DNA of 64,000 nucleotides, taken from the NCBI GenBank assembly GCA_963576565.1, contig OY755047.1:3490431-3554430 (forward strand), read 5' to 3'. The position numbers were made by a program, and so were the translations under genes. Of this stretch, positions 44,237 to 54,876 are shown piece after piece (position 1 is the stretch's first letter; each line of letters begins with the position of its first letter). The notes beneath the pieces were generated by a model. That model had not been told where the DNA came from and made no database searches. It was given only the letters and a program-made list of their open reading frames with translations. The stretch comes from Aspidapion aeneum (taxonomy: Eukaryota > Arthropoda > Insecta > Coleoptera > Brentidae).

Positions 44237-46905
44237 TCACTTTGGGATAATCATCACAATAGACTAGGAAAAAAGTTACATTTCTTTAAACAGTACGTGC
44301 TAAACTCTCTAGGCCACGAAACAAATATATCTTCCACTTACTTGCGCCAAATTTATAGCTTTTTTTTCTAGCTTAAGCGTCTTTTAGCTAATTTGTTAGA
44401 AAATGTAGCTGGAATGAATTTGCGGCGGAAACGAAGGAGTGTGAATGGGATTTAAGTCGCCATAAAATATATTGCTACACGCGTTTCCCATAGCTATTGA
44501 ATCAATAGCATTAAAAAATAAATGGTTTCATGGCGGATCTCCTAGCACATTAGTACACTCCAAGTGAACTCCACTCTAGATCAGCCTTGAAAACAGTTTT
44601 TGTAAATATCTCAGAAACGAAAACTGGTACGAAGTTTTTGGTTATAACACAACTAACACTGGTCGGCATGAAAATCGACCCTGACACCATTCTTGCCGAC
44701 TCTTATGTAAAATGACCTCCTGAATCCAAATATGAACTCCGTTTTTCCCCATCACTCCCCATTTTTGGGGGAGACCCCCCTACCTATTCTTACTGCATTT
44801 CGATAGCTTCCCAACTAACATTTATAGTAGCGGCTACATGTTCTAAAGGCTTTGCTACTTTCTTATAGTAGAAATGTGGTGATCCCAACCAAAATTTGTT
44901 ACTTTTTAGTTCTAACTACTATTTAGTATCAGGAAATAGTAGATGTTTCGTAAAAACGACCCTCTAAACTACTTCTTAGGATTGTTTCTTGATAGTCGAT
45001 TCTCATAGACTTCTCTACCACAATAGGACGTTGCTAAAGTTTTACTTTCTTTTTAGTCGTTATTTCGTAGTCGCCCTGACTTTTATATCCTACTTAATTA
45101 CCACTGTAAAGTTAAGCTTCATTGGAGTCCCAAACAAGTGTATCCGACAACTACATTATAACTTTAATTTTTACCACAAAAGTTTGTGTCATCATAGTAA
45201 CATCTGATGTAACAATGTAGACAAAATAACTTTTTGGATCAACTTTAAAGCCGCAACTACTTTGACTTTTTTTTAATGTCGATCTTTTAAAGTAGAACTT
45301 TGAAAACATAGACTTTTTGAAGTCGCATCTTGGTCGCACACATTCTTAACCCTACTTTTTGTGGCTCCTTTTATAATATGGGAATATTAGGAATAGTTTT
45401 GCAAATATTTTTTTAATTAAAAAAGTAACAATAAGTTGATTTCATTGATGTGACTACGTTCTTTTAGTTCCTTGACCAACACTTCCTAAAAATTCTAGAA
45501 TAGGGATCATGCACTCGACTGCAACATACATTTTTAAAAAACTCTTTTTATTGGCACTTCATTTATTGTTCTAATGGAATTTAATTTTTCTTGTTTTTGT
45601 TTTAAAATCTACCACAAATTCACGCTCGTACATAACCTATAAGCAGTGGTGCTGTTGTTGACAGAAACGGCAAATGACAAGTGGCGACACCCCAATAACT
45701 TGAGGGTAGTAGTTATACTTATCGCGTGGTTCCTATCACTCTGTAGACGTTTTCTAGTGGCGAAAGCTAGTTAATAATACGTTTCTGCAACGAAGGAGTA
45801 GAAATTCGAGTGTGTTATCTAGAACTAAAAAGGAATGCCGACATAAAAGTCGTAAGTGACACGTTGCCGTAACTTAGGCTCACTTTCAAGTAACCCTTTC
45901 GACTATCAGGGAATATAGTTTGGGACGCCATGTTTTTATGTAAGAAAGAATTTTTTTTTGTCGTTTTATGAGCTCATATTAAAGAGCTATACTATTTTAT
46001 AAACAAATTAGTTGAAGCTTACCAAAAATGCTCTTCTTAAGCACCATTTGTTGGAGTTAACTGTCGATTATGAAAACATAACCTCCAAAATCACAACACA
46101 AAAATTCCATCAGCTACCAGAAAACGGCTCAATTTTACGGGCGCACCGGTTTTTTGCAATATATATAATGCATGTTATACAAAAAAACTTTGCGTCGCAC
46201 TCGAATTTTGATCCTCTGCTCGTAAATTCTCACCCTTTTTGATAACATAGTACATATTATAACCATAACCAAACAAAAAAACTAAGCGAGTCTGTTTACT
46301 GTTGTGTCCACCATATTGTGTAACAATTCTACCAAAAAGAAACGATTATATTATTTGCAACTACATCGCAACTTTTATGCCATTACGGAAAAAACCAGCC
46401 TCTACAACGTAGTAGATACCTGGCTACGACGTAGTAGTGTAGTTGTTACTACAGTGACTTTAAACACTTGGCCAAGTAGTTATAACCAGAAATTGGTTCC
46501 CCACTTAGGGAATTATAACGTCGCTGTATGGTATACTGAGACGTAGCGGGAGTACGTTGCGGTTACTTTTAAGAAATTCTTTCTAGTTGGGGTCTCGTCG
46601 TTACAACTTTAAATGTTTGTTGGGTTGGTGGGACGGAAAGGATTTTTTTTGGCCTTAACATCATTATTTCTGAGAAACTGGAGAGTTTAGTGTTCTCAAA
46701 CATTAATATTTATAGCAAGGTGGTAAGCCATTTGTTTTGGGGGGGGGGTTGCATAAATGGTAAATGGACATTGTCGATTTTACCGTTTTATATGCATTTT
46801 CTAATTATTTTTATAAAATTTTAGCTGCCAGCAGCTTAACGGTAAATGTAATAAACGTTATAGCAAACTATAAAGCAACATATTAGTATATAAAAGTATA
46901 TATAC
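44237..46905. other. Long unassigned stretch of intron B
   Basis: 2.7 kb in which I recognise no gene, transposon end or tandem array. It is less monotonously AT-rich than most of the window. Short open frames (for example 46012-46242) have no domain. It could be old, unique intron sequence. Confidence 0.45.
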
Positions 46906-46913
46906 AGAAACCA

Positions 46914-47051
46914 CTGGCGTATACAAAAAATCGCCTTGGAGGGGTTTGGAAATTTTTTCCACTTTTATTTATTAACATATTAAAAAGTAGGAAAATAAAT
47001 AGTTTTAACATCTATTTTTAGATCCTCCCCCCTTGTATACGCTCATGCAGA
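46914..47051. mobile_element. MITE related to family B
   Basis: ACTGGCGTATACAAAAAA on the left and CCCTTGTATACGCTCATG on the right. Flanks CAGAAACC and CAGAAACT match at 7 of 8 positions. The interior CCACTTTTATTTATT is unlike family B. Confidence 0.65.
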
Positions 47052-47076
47052 AACTATAATAAAAAAAATAAAATAT

Positions 47077-47750
47077 TGTTGCTTTATTTGTGAATGGGAC
47101 AGTCGAGCGCGGGACAAACCTTACATTGTACGGAACTGGCCTTTGTGAGAAAGATTTACTCCCGGTCAGAAAAATGTCGCCTTATTAGTCCCGCAAGATA
47201 ATATTTACTTGCCGCATTTGCACATTAAACTTGGATTGATCAAACAGTTTGTAAAAACACTGGACAAAACAGGCGGCGCATTTATATTTTTGAAAACTAA
47301 ATTTCCTCGTCTTAGTGAGGCTAAAATCAAGAAAGGTGTTTTTGTAGGGCCCCAGATTAGACAACTTTTTCAAGATTCGACGTTTATTGAACACCTAAAT
47401 CAAAAAGAAAAACGAGCTTGGTTTGCATTCCAAAACGTGTGTAAGAACTTTTTGGGTAACCATAAAAGTGATGATTATGTCTCAGGTCGAGGCATTTCTC
47501 TTAGCGGACAAGGCCATGGGATGTAACATGTCCCTTAAAGTGCACTTCCTTCACTCGCATCTGGACTTCTTTCCTGAAAATTTAGGAGCAGTCTCGGATG
47601 AATACCTGGAACGGTTTCATCAAAACATCGCAAAGTTGCAAAAGAGGTTTTCAGGGAAGTGAAATGCAAGCCTGTTGGCGGAGTACTGTTGGTTTTTGAA
47701 ACAAGGGGGTTGTACCCCAGGGTATAAAAGGAAAGCAAGCACCAAGTGAA
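47077..47750 (+). pseudogene. Remnant of a multicopy arthropod protein of unknown function
   Basis: Frame from 47077 reads CCFICEWDSRARDKPYIVRN (a CxxC-type start), one stop at 47146-47148, then GQKNVALLVPQDNIYLPHLH and IKLGLIKQFVKTLDKTGGAF. A frameshift near 47490 leads to MSLKVHFLHSHLDFFPENLG, AVSDEYLERFHQNIAKLQKR, a stop where a tryptophan is expected, and LLAEYCWFLKQ. I recognise this as a conserved family present in many near-identical copies in arthropod and other invertebrate genomes, usually listed as hypothetical. Its copy number suggests a mobile-element origin. At least two stops and one frameshift show it is dead. No termini found. Confidence 0.72.
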
Positions 47751-48284
47751 GTAAAATCTAATCAGTTTGGTACAGTGTCGAACACTATTTTTCATGAAAA
47801 TCTCATAAGAATTGTTCCAGCTGTTCAGGAGCTATCGTGGGCCGGAGAGACACACACAATAGTCATTGCAGTGCGGGCTAGAAAGGCAAAAATTAATTAA
47901 CCAAACCTTTACTTGATTGAGATTCAATCAAAGTTTGTTTAATCCTTGATTAATCTAGAGGTTATTGCAGCAAAGCTATTAATCAATCAATTGTTGATTG
48001 AATATTCCAAGAAAATTAAGGCATTGATAAAATATCCTTTTACTTAATCAACAATTGATAACATTGATTCAAATAACTTTTTGTTCAATCAACAATTTAA
48101 AGTGGTTATTAAAAATATTACTCACTTAATCTTTTTTAAAGCGGAATATATTTTTTTTGTGTACATATGCTTTACACCAGCATGAAAATTTTTTACAGAG
48201 AAGTAGCGTAGTAAATCTTGTTTATCCACCCATGTTGAGGCATAAATGAGTAAAAATAACTCCTTTTGTAAATTTCTAAGCGCT
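47751..48284. other. Unassigned sequence with a TTGATT/AATCAA cluster
   Basis: 47895-48120 holds many copies of TTGATT, AATCAA and ATTGTTGATT in both orientations. The dispersed motif GTCATTGCAGTGCGGGCTAG lies at 47860-47880. No gene. Confidence 0.5.
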
Positions 48285-49265
48285 AACAGCTTCTCCGAAT
48301 ATAGGATTAAACCTCTCCCAGATCTAATTGTTCTTGACTGGTGGGAGTATGCGGGGAGGGGAAGTTGTAAAAAGCAACAACGTTTATGAGAGTGACTTTT
48401 GCGATGAATAGATTATATTTCCTAGCGTCCCTGCGCTTCCTTTTTTGAATAGAGTCACAGAGGAGTAAAATTGAAATAGAGGGATAAATTAATAATATCT
48501 GTTAGCGACAAATAAACTTCTTATCAGAGGAAAACGAAAAAAGAACCCCCCTTCCTCTCCACACCACTCGTTATCGCCGAGTGGCACTTTTGCGCAAGTT
48601 GCATTTACTTTTATATGCAATCACAAAGCTGCGCGCGCCGATGATGCCATTGCATTTAACGAGAGTGGGATTCTGTCACCTGCACTAACACACTTGCCTA
48701 GTCATCGCTTTAGTATTTGGATAATTACAACAAAATTAAGTAAGTTATTTGTGTAATTTCTTTTGGTTATGTTATAAAGGATATTTCTAGTAAAATGTCT
48801 GGTATTTATCTATGATATTTTGACACAAAATGAGAAATGAAAAGGGACTCTAACCGGATGAAACTAAGTGAAGTTATTTCAGTTCAATGAGATTTTATGT
48901 ATGAGAATGTATATGAGCGTAATTCATGTTGAAATTATTGGTTAAAATGAGCACATTAATATAGTTTGTCGCGCCAAGAGGATTTTAAAGCATTTCACAC
49001 CAGATTAAAACTTGAGGGTGCAAGATTGTTGAAAACAATGTGTGTATTTTCTTATTCTTTGTTCCTCGTCGTTACGAAAGTTAGCGATCAATATAGCAAC
49101 GCTTATTCTTCCTAGCTTCTCCGAATATAGGAATAAACCTCTCCCATCCCATCTAATTGTTTTTGACTGCTGGGAGTGGGCGGGGAGGGGATGCTGTAAA
49201 AAGGAAGAACGTTTATGAAAGTGACTTTTGCGATGAATAGATTATATTTCCTAGCTTCCCTGCGC

Positions 49266-49302
49266 CAGAGACCCTGTATGTATGACACATACAGGGTCTC
49301 TA
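49266..49302. mobile_element. 37-bp perfect-hairpin insertion
   Basis: Arms AGAGACCCTGTATGT and ACATACAGGGTCTCT around ATGAC, with an extra C on the left and A on the right. Exact 8-bp direct duplication CCCTGCGC (49258-49265 and 49303-49310). The first tandem copy has a single CCCTGCGC at the same point (48429-48436), proving an insertion with target duplication. Confidence 0.88.
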
Positions 49303-49470
49303 CCCTGCGCTTCCTTTTTTGAATAGAGTCACAGAGGAGTAAAATTGAAATAGAGCGAAAAAATAAATAATCTCTGTTGGCGAAAAACAAATTTTTTATC
49401 AAAGAAAAATTAAAAAAGAGCTCCCCTTCCTGTCTACACCACTCGTTGCCGTCGAGTGGCACTCTTCCGC

Positions 49471-50117
49471 ACAAGACGCTAGCGCTACCAAGTCCACTTC
49501 CAATCCCTGACTTCGCATGCGTAGATCTACCAATATTATTTACCTCATGTATTAGAATAGATGTACAGGGTGATTTTCACTTGAATGATTCTAACCACAT
49601 GAAAATAGAAAGTTTCAAAAACCTAACCTAACGAAACCTAATCAGATCTAACCGAACCGAACCAAAGCAAACTAAACCAATATTAAAAAATAAAAAAAAC
49701 TTTCCTGACTTCCTACCCGGGATCCTAGAGGATGTGAATCCGAACCGGACCATACCGAACCGAACCTATCCAAACCTAACCCTACCCAACTAAACCTAAT
49801 TAGCAGTACGTGTTGTAGTTTAGTTTGGTTAGGTTAGGTTTGGTTCAGTTTAGTTAGGGTTCGGTTCGGATTCACATCCTCTAGTTTTTTTTTTGAAAAA
49901 AATTATTGGTTCAGTTTCCTTTGGTTTGGTTCGGTTAGATTTGATTAGGTTTTGTTAGGTTAGGTTTTTCAAATTTTCTATTTTCATGTGGTTAGAATCA
50001 TTCAAGTGAAAATCACCCTGTATTCATCTATTCTAATACATGAGGTAAATAATATTGGTAGATCTGCGCATGCGAAGTCAGGGATTGAAAGTGGACTTGG
50101 TAGCGCTAGCGTCTTGT
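49471..50117. mobile_element. 647-bp palindromic element with 9-bp duplication (MULE-like?)
   Basis: Starts ACAAGACGCTAGCGCTACC and ends with its complement GGTAGCGCTAGCGTCTTGT. Exact 9-bp direct duplication CTCTTCCGC (49462-49470 and 50118-50126). The first tandem copy (near 48590) has the uninterrupted site. The arms run about 200 bp with few mismatches and contain ACAGGGTGATTTTCACTTGA. The middle (49625-49960) is a degenerate run of AACCTAACC / AACCGAACC units on one side and GGTTAGGTTAGG-type units on the other. A 9-bp duplication with long inverted arms is typical of Mutator-like elements; no transposase. Confidence 0.92.
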
Positions 50118-50800
50118 CTCTTCCGCACGTTGCATTTACCTTTATATGCAATCACAAAGCAGCGCGCGCCGTTGGCGCCACTGCAGTTAAAAAGACGTGA
50201 CGTATACGTCGGTGGGATTCTCTCACCTGCACTTACACACTTGCCCAGACATCGCTTTAGTATATGGATAATTACAACAAAATTAAGTAAAATATTTGAG
50301 TAATTTATTTGGTTATTTTCTAAAGGATATTTCTAGTAAAATGTCTGGTATTTATCTATGATATTTTGTCATAAAATGAGAAATGAAAGGGGACTCTAAC
50401 CGGATGAAACTAAGTGAAGTTAATTTCAATGGGATTTTATGTATGAGAATGTATATGAGCGTAATTCATGTGGAAATTAATGGTTAAAATGGGCACATTA
50501 TTATGGTTTGTCGCGCCAAGAGGATTTTAAAGCATTTTACACCATATTTGACGGCGCAAGATTGTTGGAAACAATGTAAGAATTTATATTTATGTATTGT
50601 ATTAAATTATTATTTTTGTTAAAGTATTTTTAAAATTTTTGTTCTTCGTCTCGTTTCGAAGGTTGGCAATCAATATAGCAATGCTTATTCTTCCAAGTTT
50701 CTTCGAATGCGATTAAATCTCTCCCGGATCCAATTGTTTTTGACTGGTGCGAGTGAGTGGGTGTGGGCGGCGCCGGGATGTTGCTTTTCGACTTTTTTAA

Positions 50801-51095
50801 GTTTGGGCTTTTTTGCGATTCGATTTTTATACGGTTCGATCATTCCGCGATTCGTCTTAACTCCGTTTCGATGCCTTTACTCTTTCACATTTTTACGACT
50901 ACCTTATTATCGACAATTTTACGGAATAACCAAACTAAAACAAAACGTTTAATAATTTTCGCATTCTATTTTTGTTTCTTTTATTTTAGAACAATTTACG
51001 GTTCGAGATTTGTTTTTACATTTCTATATGGCGCTATAAGGAATTGAATTAGATTTTCTTGGAACAAAGCAAACGTATTTTATAGTCGAAGATGC
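50801..51095. other. Unassigned sequence
   Basis: Enriched in CGATTCGATT-like phrases around 50815-50880. No gene. Confidence 0.4.
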
Positions 51096-51275
51096 ATGGA
51101 CGCACTCAGGGGGGGGGTCTCGGGGCCCGGGCCCCCCAAGTCTAAGATTTTTTTAGGTATTTTCCACATACTTCATAAAGAAAAAAAATAAATAGCATAA
51201 AATACGACATCATAAGGTTTGCCCCCCCCCTAAAGGCCCCAGCCCCCCCAAGACATATTCCTGGGTGCGCTACTG
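51096..51275. mobile_element. hAT-type MITE related to family B
   Basis: Left ATGGACGCACTCAGGGGG, right CCTGGGTGCGCTACTG. Exact 8-bp duplication GAAGATGC (51088-51095 and 51276-51283). The interior shares TTTTTTTAGGTATTTTCCAC with family B in inverse orientation. Confidence 0.92.
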
Positions 51276-51283
51276 GAAGATGC

Positions 51284-51729
51284 TAAGCAACATAATAAAT
51301 TGGACTCAGATTCAATTCCTTTTTTTGTGGGCTGATGTAATTTTACCTATCAATCCCCTAAAGAGGAACATAAATCTGACGTCTACCCGTCCTCACACAA
51401 GCCAGAAGGTTAAAATCTCTTTACTATTTAAAAGCCTTAACTTCAAGCTGTCCAATAAGGTATCACTTAAACAAATCGATAAAGAATTAAGGTTGCTATA
51501 GTAAAAAATATCTAAGAGCCCACAAGACTTCTATACAATTAATTATCGCTCCTTCAAAAAAATTGGGTTGCCAATATTTACTTAAAATTATACCGTGATA
51601 CTCCGCATAATTTATAGAATACCTATTAAAATTTTCATCAGAATCAGACGGTTCAGTCCCGAGATAAAGAAATTTAAAAATTACAATCATTGGCGTATCA
51701 ATCACCTACTACTACTGATTTGTTTTTAG
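51284..51729. other. End of intron B
   Basis: No repeat recognised. The final TGATTTGTTTTTAG is the acceptor tract of exon C. Confidence 0.5.
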
Positions 51730-51942
51730 GATTTTGTTCAAAACCTTTCCATCCTGTCCCGAGGCTCGTTGGAAGAAAAACTAAGATGGGCGTTTTCCCT
51801 CTACGACATAAACGGAGATGGATGTATTACGAGAGAAGAAATGACAGATATAGTAAGCTCCGTTTATGAGTTAATGGGGAAATTAGCTGAACCTTGTATA
51901 GACGAAGACACAGTTAAAGAAAAAGTGGATAGAATATTCCAG
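51730..51942 (+). CDS. KCNIP: KChIP-like calcium sensor, exon C (EF3)
   Basis: 213 nt, exactly 71 codons, phase 0 at both ends, between acceptor AG (51728-51729) and donor GTAATT (51943). It opens with DFVQNLSILSRGSLEEKLRW, where the first Asp completes the EF2 loop, continues AFSLYDINGDGCITREEMTD (EF3 loop DINGDGCITREE with Asp1, Asn3, Asp5, Gly6, Ile8, Glu12) and ends KEKVDRIFQ. The EF3 loop has every expected calcium ligand. The helix between EF3 and EF4, with YELMGK, matches the family pattern. Strongest homology signal in the window. Confidence 0.96.
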
Positions 51943-52299
51943 GTAATTTGAAAACGAGTAATAAGAATTCACTCAAAAAAAGGTCCATCTCCCCAAAATT
52001 TCAACTAAATCGAACTATTAGTTATTGAGGTACAGTCGGGGACTTTTTTAATTGCCGGTGTATTTTTTTCTGATAAAATTTTACGTTTAACGATATCAGA
52101 AAAAATAGTTTTTTAAATATGTACGTATACATATAGAAGTAAGATTTAATTTGTTTTGGTTTGGTTTAAACTGGTTTTTTCTAATTTTAAATAGGAATAT
52201 TTTTCATTTCCGAGCGTGGCAATTTAAAGAGTCTCTGACTGTACAAGCGCAAAAAACAGTTTATCAATGGAAACCATAAACAAAAGCCCCTGGACTACT
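51943..52299. other. Start of intron C
   Basis: Intronic DNA with no recognised element before the tandem repeat. Confidence 0.5.
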
Positions 52300-54040
52300 G
52301 AGAATAGTTTTTTTAAACCAATTCCGGTTTAGAATTTCTAATTATTATCGTACGCCACTGGTTAAAAATTTCAAAGTCGTATATCTCAACAACGGCCCGG
52401 CCAAATTAAACCAAATTTCAACCAAGCGTCCTTTAAGAGTTAATCTTTATTTTGTTTTGAATATGGGCTTGATTAAAGAGTTTTAAGCATAAAAAATTTG
52501 TTTTATTATTTATTTAATTATTTATAATAATTTAATTAGTGAATAGTATGACCTATTCTATTTCTGATCAATTCCATATGTAACGGTTATGCCCGTTTAT
52601 AAATTTTATGATATTTTTCAAAAACTACAGTCTATTAAATTTTTATGGAACATATCTCGAAGCGTCGACGAAGGCTATATAGAAAATGCCGTAAAACCAA
52701 TTTTAATCGCTTATATCGTTTTGAAAAGATAAATGGGACAAAATGTTGCACAGAGAACTAAAGCAAGGGCATTAGCGCAGGCATTTATCATTTTGTTTTT
52801 TCTCCCGAATGCATTCTTCGAGTTTTCCCCGAGTTTTTCGCGCCTTTTTGGACACTTTAAGCTTGAATTATTGTAGATTTTCTTGCTCCAATGGCTTTCA
52901 GTCGGTTTACAGCATAATAATTTCCTAATTAAAGCATAACAAGCGATTTATATTCTATAACTAAAATCCGCAAGTGCTTTAAAGTTGATTTTCCACCCTT
53001 TAAAATAATTGGATATAAAAAAATTGACTCAAATAACGTGTCCCTATCCAAAGAATATTTAAACCAAATTTGGTTAAAATCGCTCCAATTGTTTTTAAAT
53101 AATTCGCGTTTAAACTTTCTAATTATAACTGTACGCCACTGGAAATGAATTTTAAAGCCTTATATGTTGAAAACGAGCCGGCCAATTTAAACCAAAATTC
53201 AACCAAGCATCCAATAAGAGATAATCTTTATTCTGCTTTGAATTTAGGCTTGATCAAAGAGATTTAAGCATTCAAAACTTGTTTTATTAATAATTTAAGT
53301 ATTTAATATTATTTAATTAGTGAATAATATCTTGAGACTGACCTATTTTATTCCTAATCAACTCTATGTGTAACGGTTATGTCCGTTTATAAATTTTATA
53401 TTTTTCAAAAACTACAGTCTATTAAATTTTTATGGAACATATCTCGAAGCGTCGACGAAGGCTATATAGAAAATGCCGTAAAACCAATTTTAATCGCTTA
53501 TATCGTTTTGAAAAGATAAATGGGACAAAATGTTGCACAGAGAACTAAAGTAAGGGCATTAGCGCAGGCATTTATCATTTTGTTTTTTCTCCCGAATGCA
53601 TTCTTCGAGTTTTCCCCGAGTTTTTCGCGCCATTTTGGACACTTTAAGCTTGAATTATTGTAGATTTTCTTGCTCCAATGGCTTTCAGTCGGTTTACAGC
53701 ATAAAAATTTCCTAATTTAAGCATAACAAGCGATTTAGATTCTATAATTAAAATGCGCAAGTGTTTTAAAGTTGATTTTTCGTACTTAAAAAAATTTAGG
53801 CCCATAACTTAAGCGTCACTACCCACGGAATATTTAAGCAAAATTTGGTCAAAATCGCTTTGATTGTTTTGAAGTAATTCCTGTTTAAACTTTCTAACTG
53901 TAATCGTACGCCACTGGATTTGATTTTTAAAGCCGAATATCTCGAGAACAATTGAACCGATTTAAATAAAATTTGAACCAGGGATTCTTTAAAAGGTTAG
54001 ATTAATTCTGCACTGAATTTAAGTTTGATCAAACAAATCG
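52300..54040. repeat. Tandem repeat of about 780 bp filling intron C
   Basis: TACGCCACTGG marks equivalent points at 52351, 53132 and 53907, giving periods of 781 and 775 bp. Units 1 and 2 are complete and unit 3 is a partial copy that stops about 10 bp before exon D. A ~320-bp core (about 52590-52910 and 53375-53690, including GCGTCGACGAAGGCTATATA and TGCACAGAGAACTAAAG) is almost identical between units 1 and 2, while the remainder is visibly diverged. Confidence 0.93.
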
Positions 54041-54048
54041 TTTTTTAG

Positions 54049-54159
54049 AAAATGGACAAAAATCAAGATGGCGTCGTGACATTAGACGAATTTTTGGACT
54101 GCTGCAAATCAGACAAGGACATCTCCGCATCAATGGCCGTCTTTGATCCCTACATGTGA
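54049..54159 (+). CDS. KCNIP: KChIP-like calcium sensor, terminal exon D (EF4) with stop
   Basis: 36 codons plus TGA (54157-54159), phase 0, after acceptor TTTTTTAG (AG 54047-54048). It reads KMDKNQDGVVTLDEFLDCCK, then SDKDISASMAVFDPYM. The EF4 loop DKNQDGVVTLDE has Asp1, Asn3, Asp5, Gly6, Val8 and Glu12, a complete binding loop. The C-terminus is at the usual distance from EF4 for KChIPs, so this is the natural end of the protein. The joined exons A-D give about 195 residues; vertebrate KChIPs are longer only at the N-terminus, which agrees with a missing upstream exon. Confidence 0.95.
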   Translation, partial: KMDKNQDGVVTLDEFLDCCKSDKDISASMAVFDPYM

Positions 54160-54620
54160 CGTCAAGCCAATGGCGTAGCGCCCAACAATGAAAATAATTC
54201 GTAAAATTAGGTTTTTTAGATTTTTTTTGTAAATTTTTCATCGATAAGAAAAAAACAAATAGGTCAGTTATATACTCCTATGCCTTTCTGAATTTAGTTT
54301 CATAGAAAATGTTATTCTTATTTTTTAAAAAGATCAGCGATTTTCACAGAAATTGTGTAAAAAAGGGAATTTTCAGAAAATACGGATTATAAGTTTTTAT
54401 AAAACTTAAAGGAAGGCTGAGACTGTGTAACTACTAGTACCAAACAGTACGTCAGTGTCGTACGAAGTTTAAATATTTTAATTACGTAAAAATTATTGAC
54501 ATAAAATACAACTTGACAAAAAATTATTTGTTTTAAATAAGAAAATAAAAAATTGAGACCAATAATTAACCAAATATTTAAAAAATAAAAGAATCTGAAT
54601 AAATAATAATATGCAGGGTT
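54160..54620 (+). promoter_or_regulatory. KCNIP: Inferred 3'UTR with candidate polyadenylation signals
   Basis: AATAAA hexamers occur at 54544-54549, 54584-54589 and 54598-54603, downstream of the stop codon. Any could direct cleavage. Such hexamers are common in AT-rich DNA, so transcript data are needed to choose. Confidence 0.35.
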
Positions 54621-54876
54621 TTTTTTAACTCTCGACCTAACAAGTGATAAAAAACACAATACTTAAAAAAATAGTAATTTTATCTTCAAAGTCACTTTAT
54701 TATCTCTACTGTTAAAAAAAATAAATCGATATTCTATTCTATATCTTACTATTGACAAAAAAAAATAATCAAAAAACAATTTAGGAAAATGTTTTTGTAG
54801 ATAGTTTTTAAACCACGTGGTTCTTTGGGGCTGTGCATAATTTACGTAACGTTCAGGAATACTTACATGGAGTTTA
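54621..54876. other. Sequence between inferred 3'UTR and MITE
   Basis: AT-rich, nothing recognised. Confidence 0.4.

Larger units (their letters stand above)
48285..50800 (+). repeat. Tandem repeat of about 0.83 kb, two copies plus a partial third
   Basis: Units begin with AGCTTCTCCGAATATAGGA-type sequence at about 48288, 49114 and 50697. They run through TGGGAGTGGGCGGGGAGGGG, GATGAATAGATTATATTTCC, TTTATATGCAATCACAAAGC, GCGCGCGCCG, TTTGTCGCGCCAAGAGGATT and TATAGCAACGCTTATTCTTC. The second unit carries two insertions (49266-49302 and 49471-50117) absent from the first, and the third stops after about 100 bp. No coding frame is shared. Confidence 0.92.

Noticed and set aside
49566..50020. A separate TA-flanked element with ACAGGGTGATTTTCACTTG ends inside the palindrome
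   Set aside because: The inverted arms continue uninterrupted outside these points to 49471 and 50117, so it is simpler to read it as part of one palindrome, although a symmetric nested element cannot be fully excluded.
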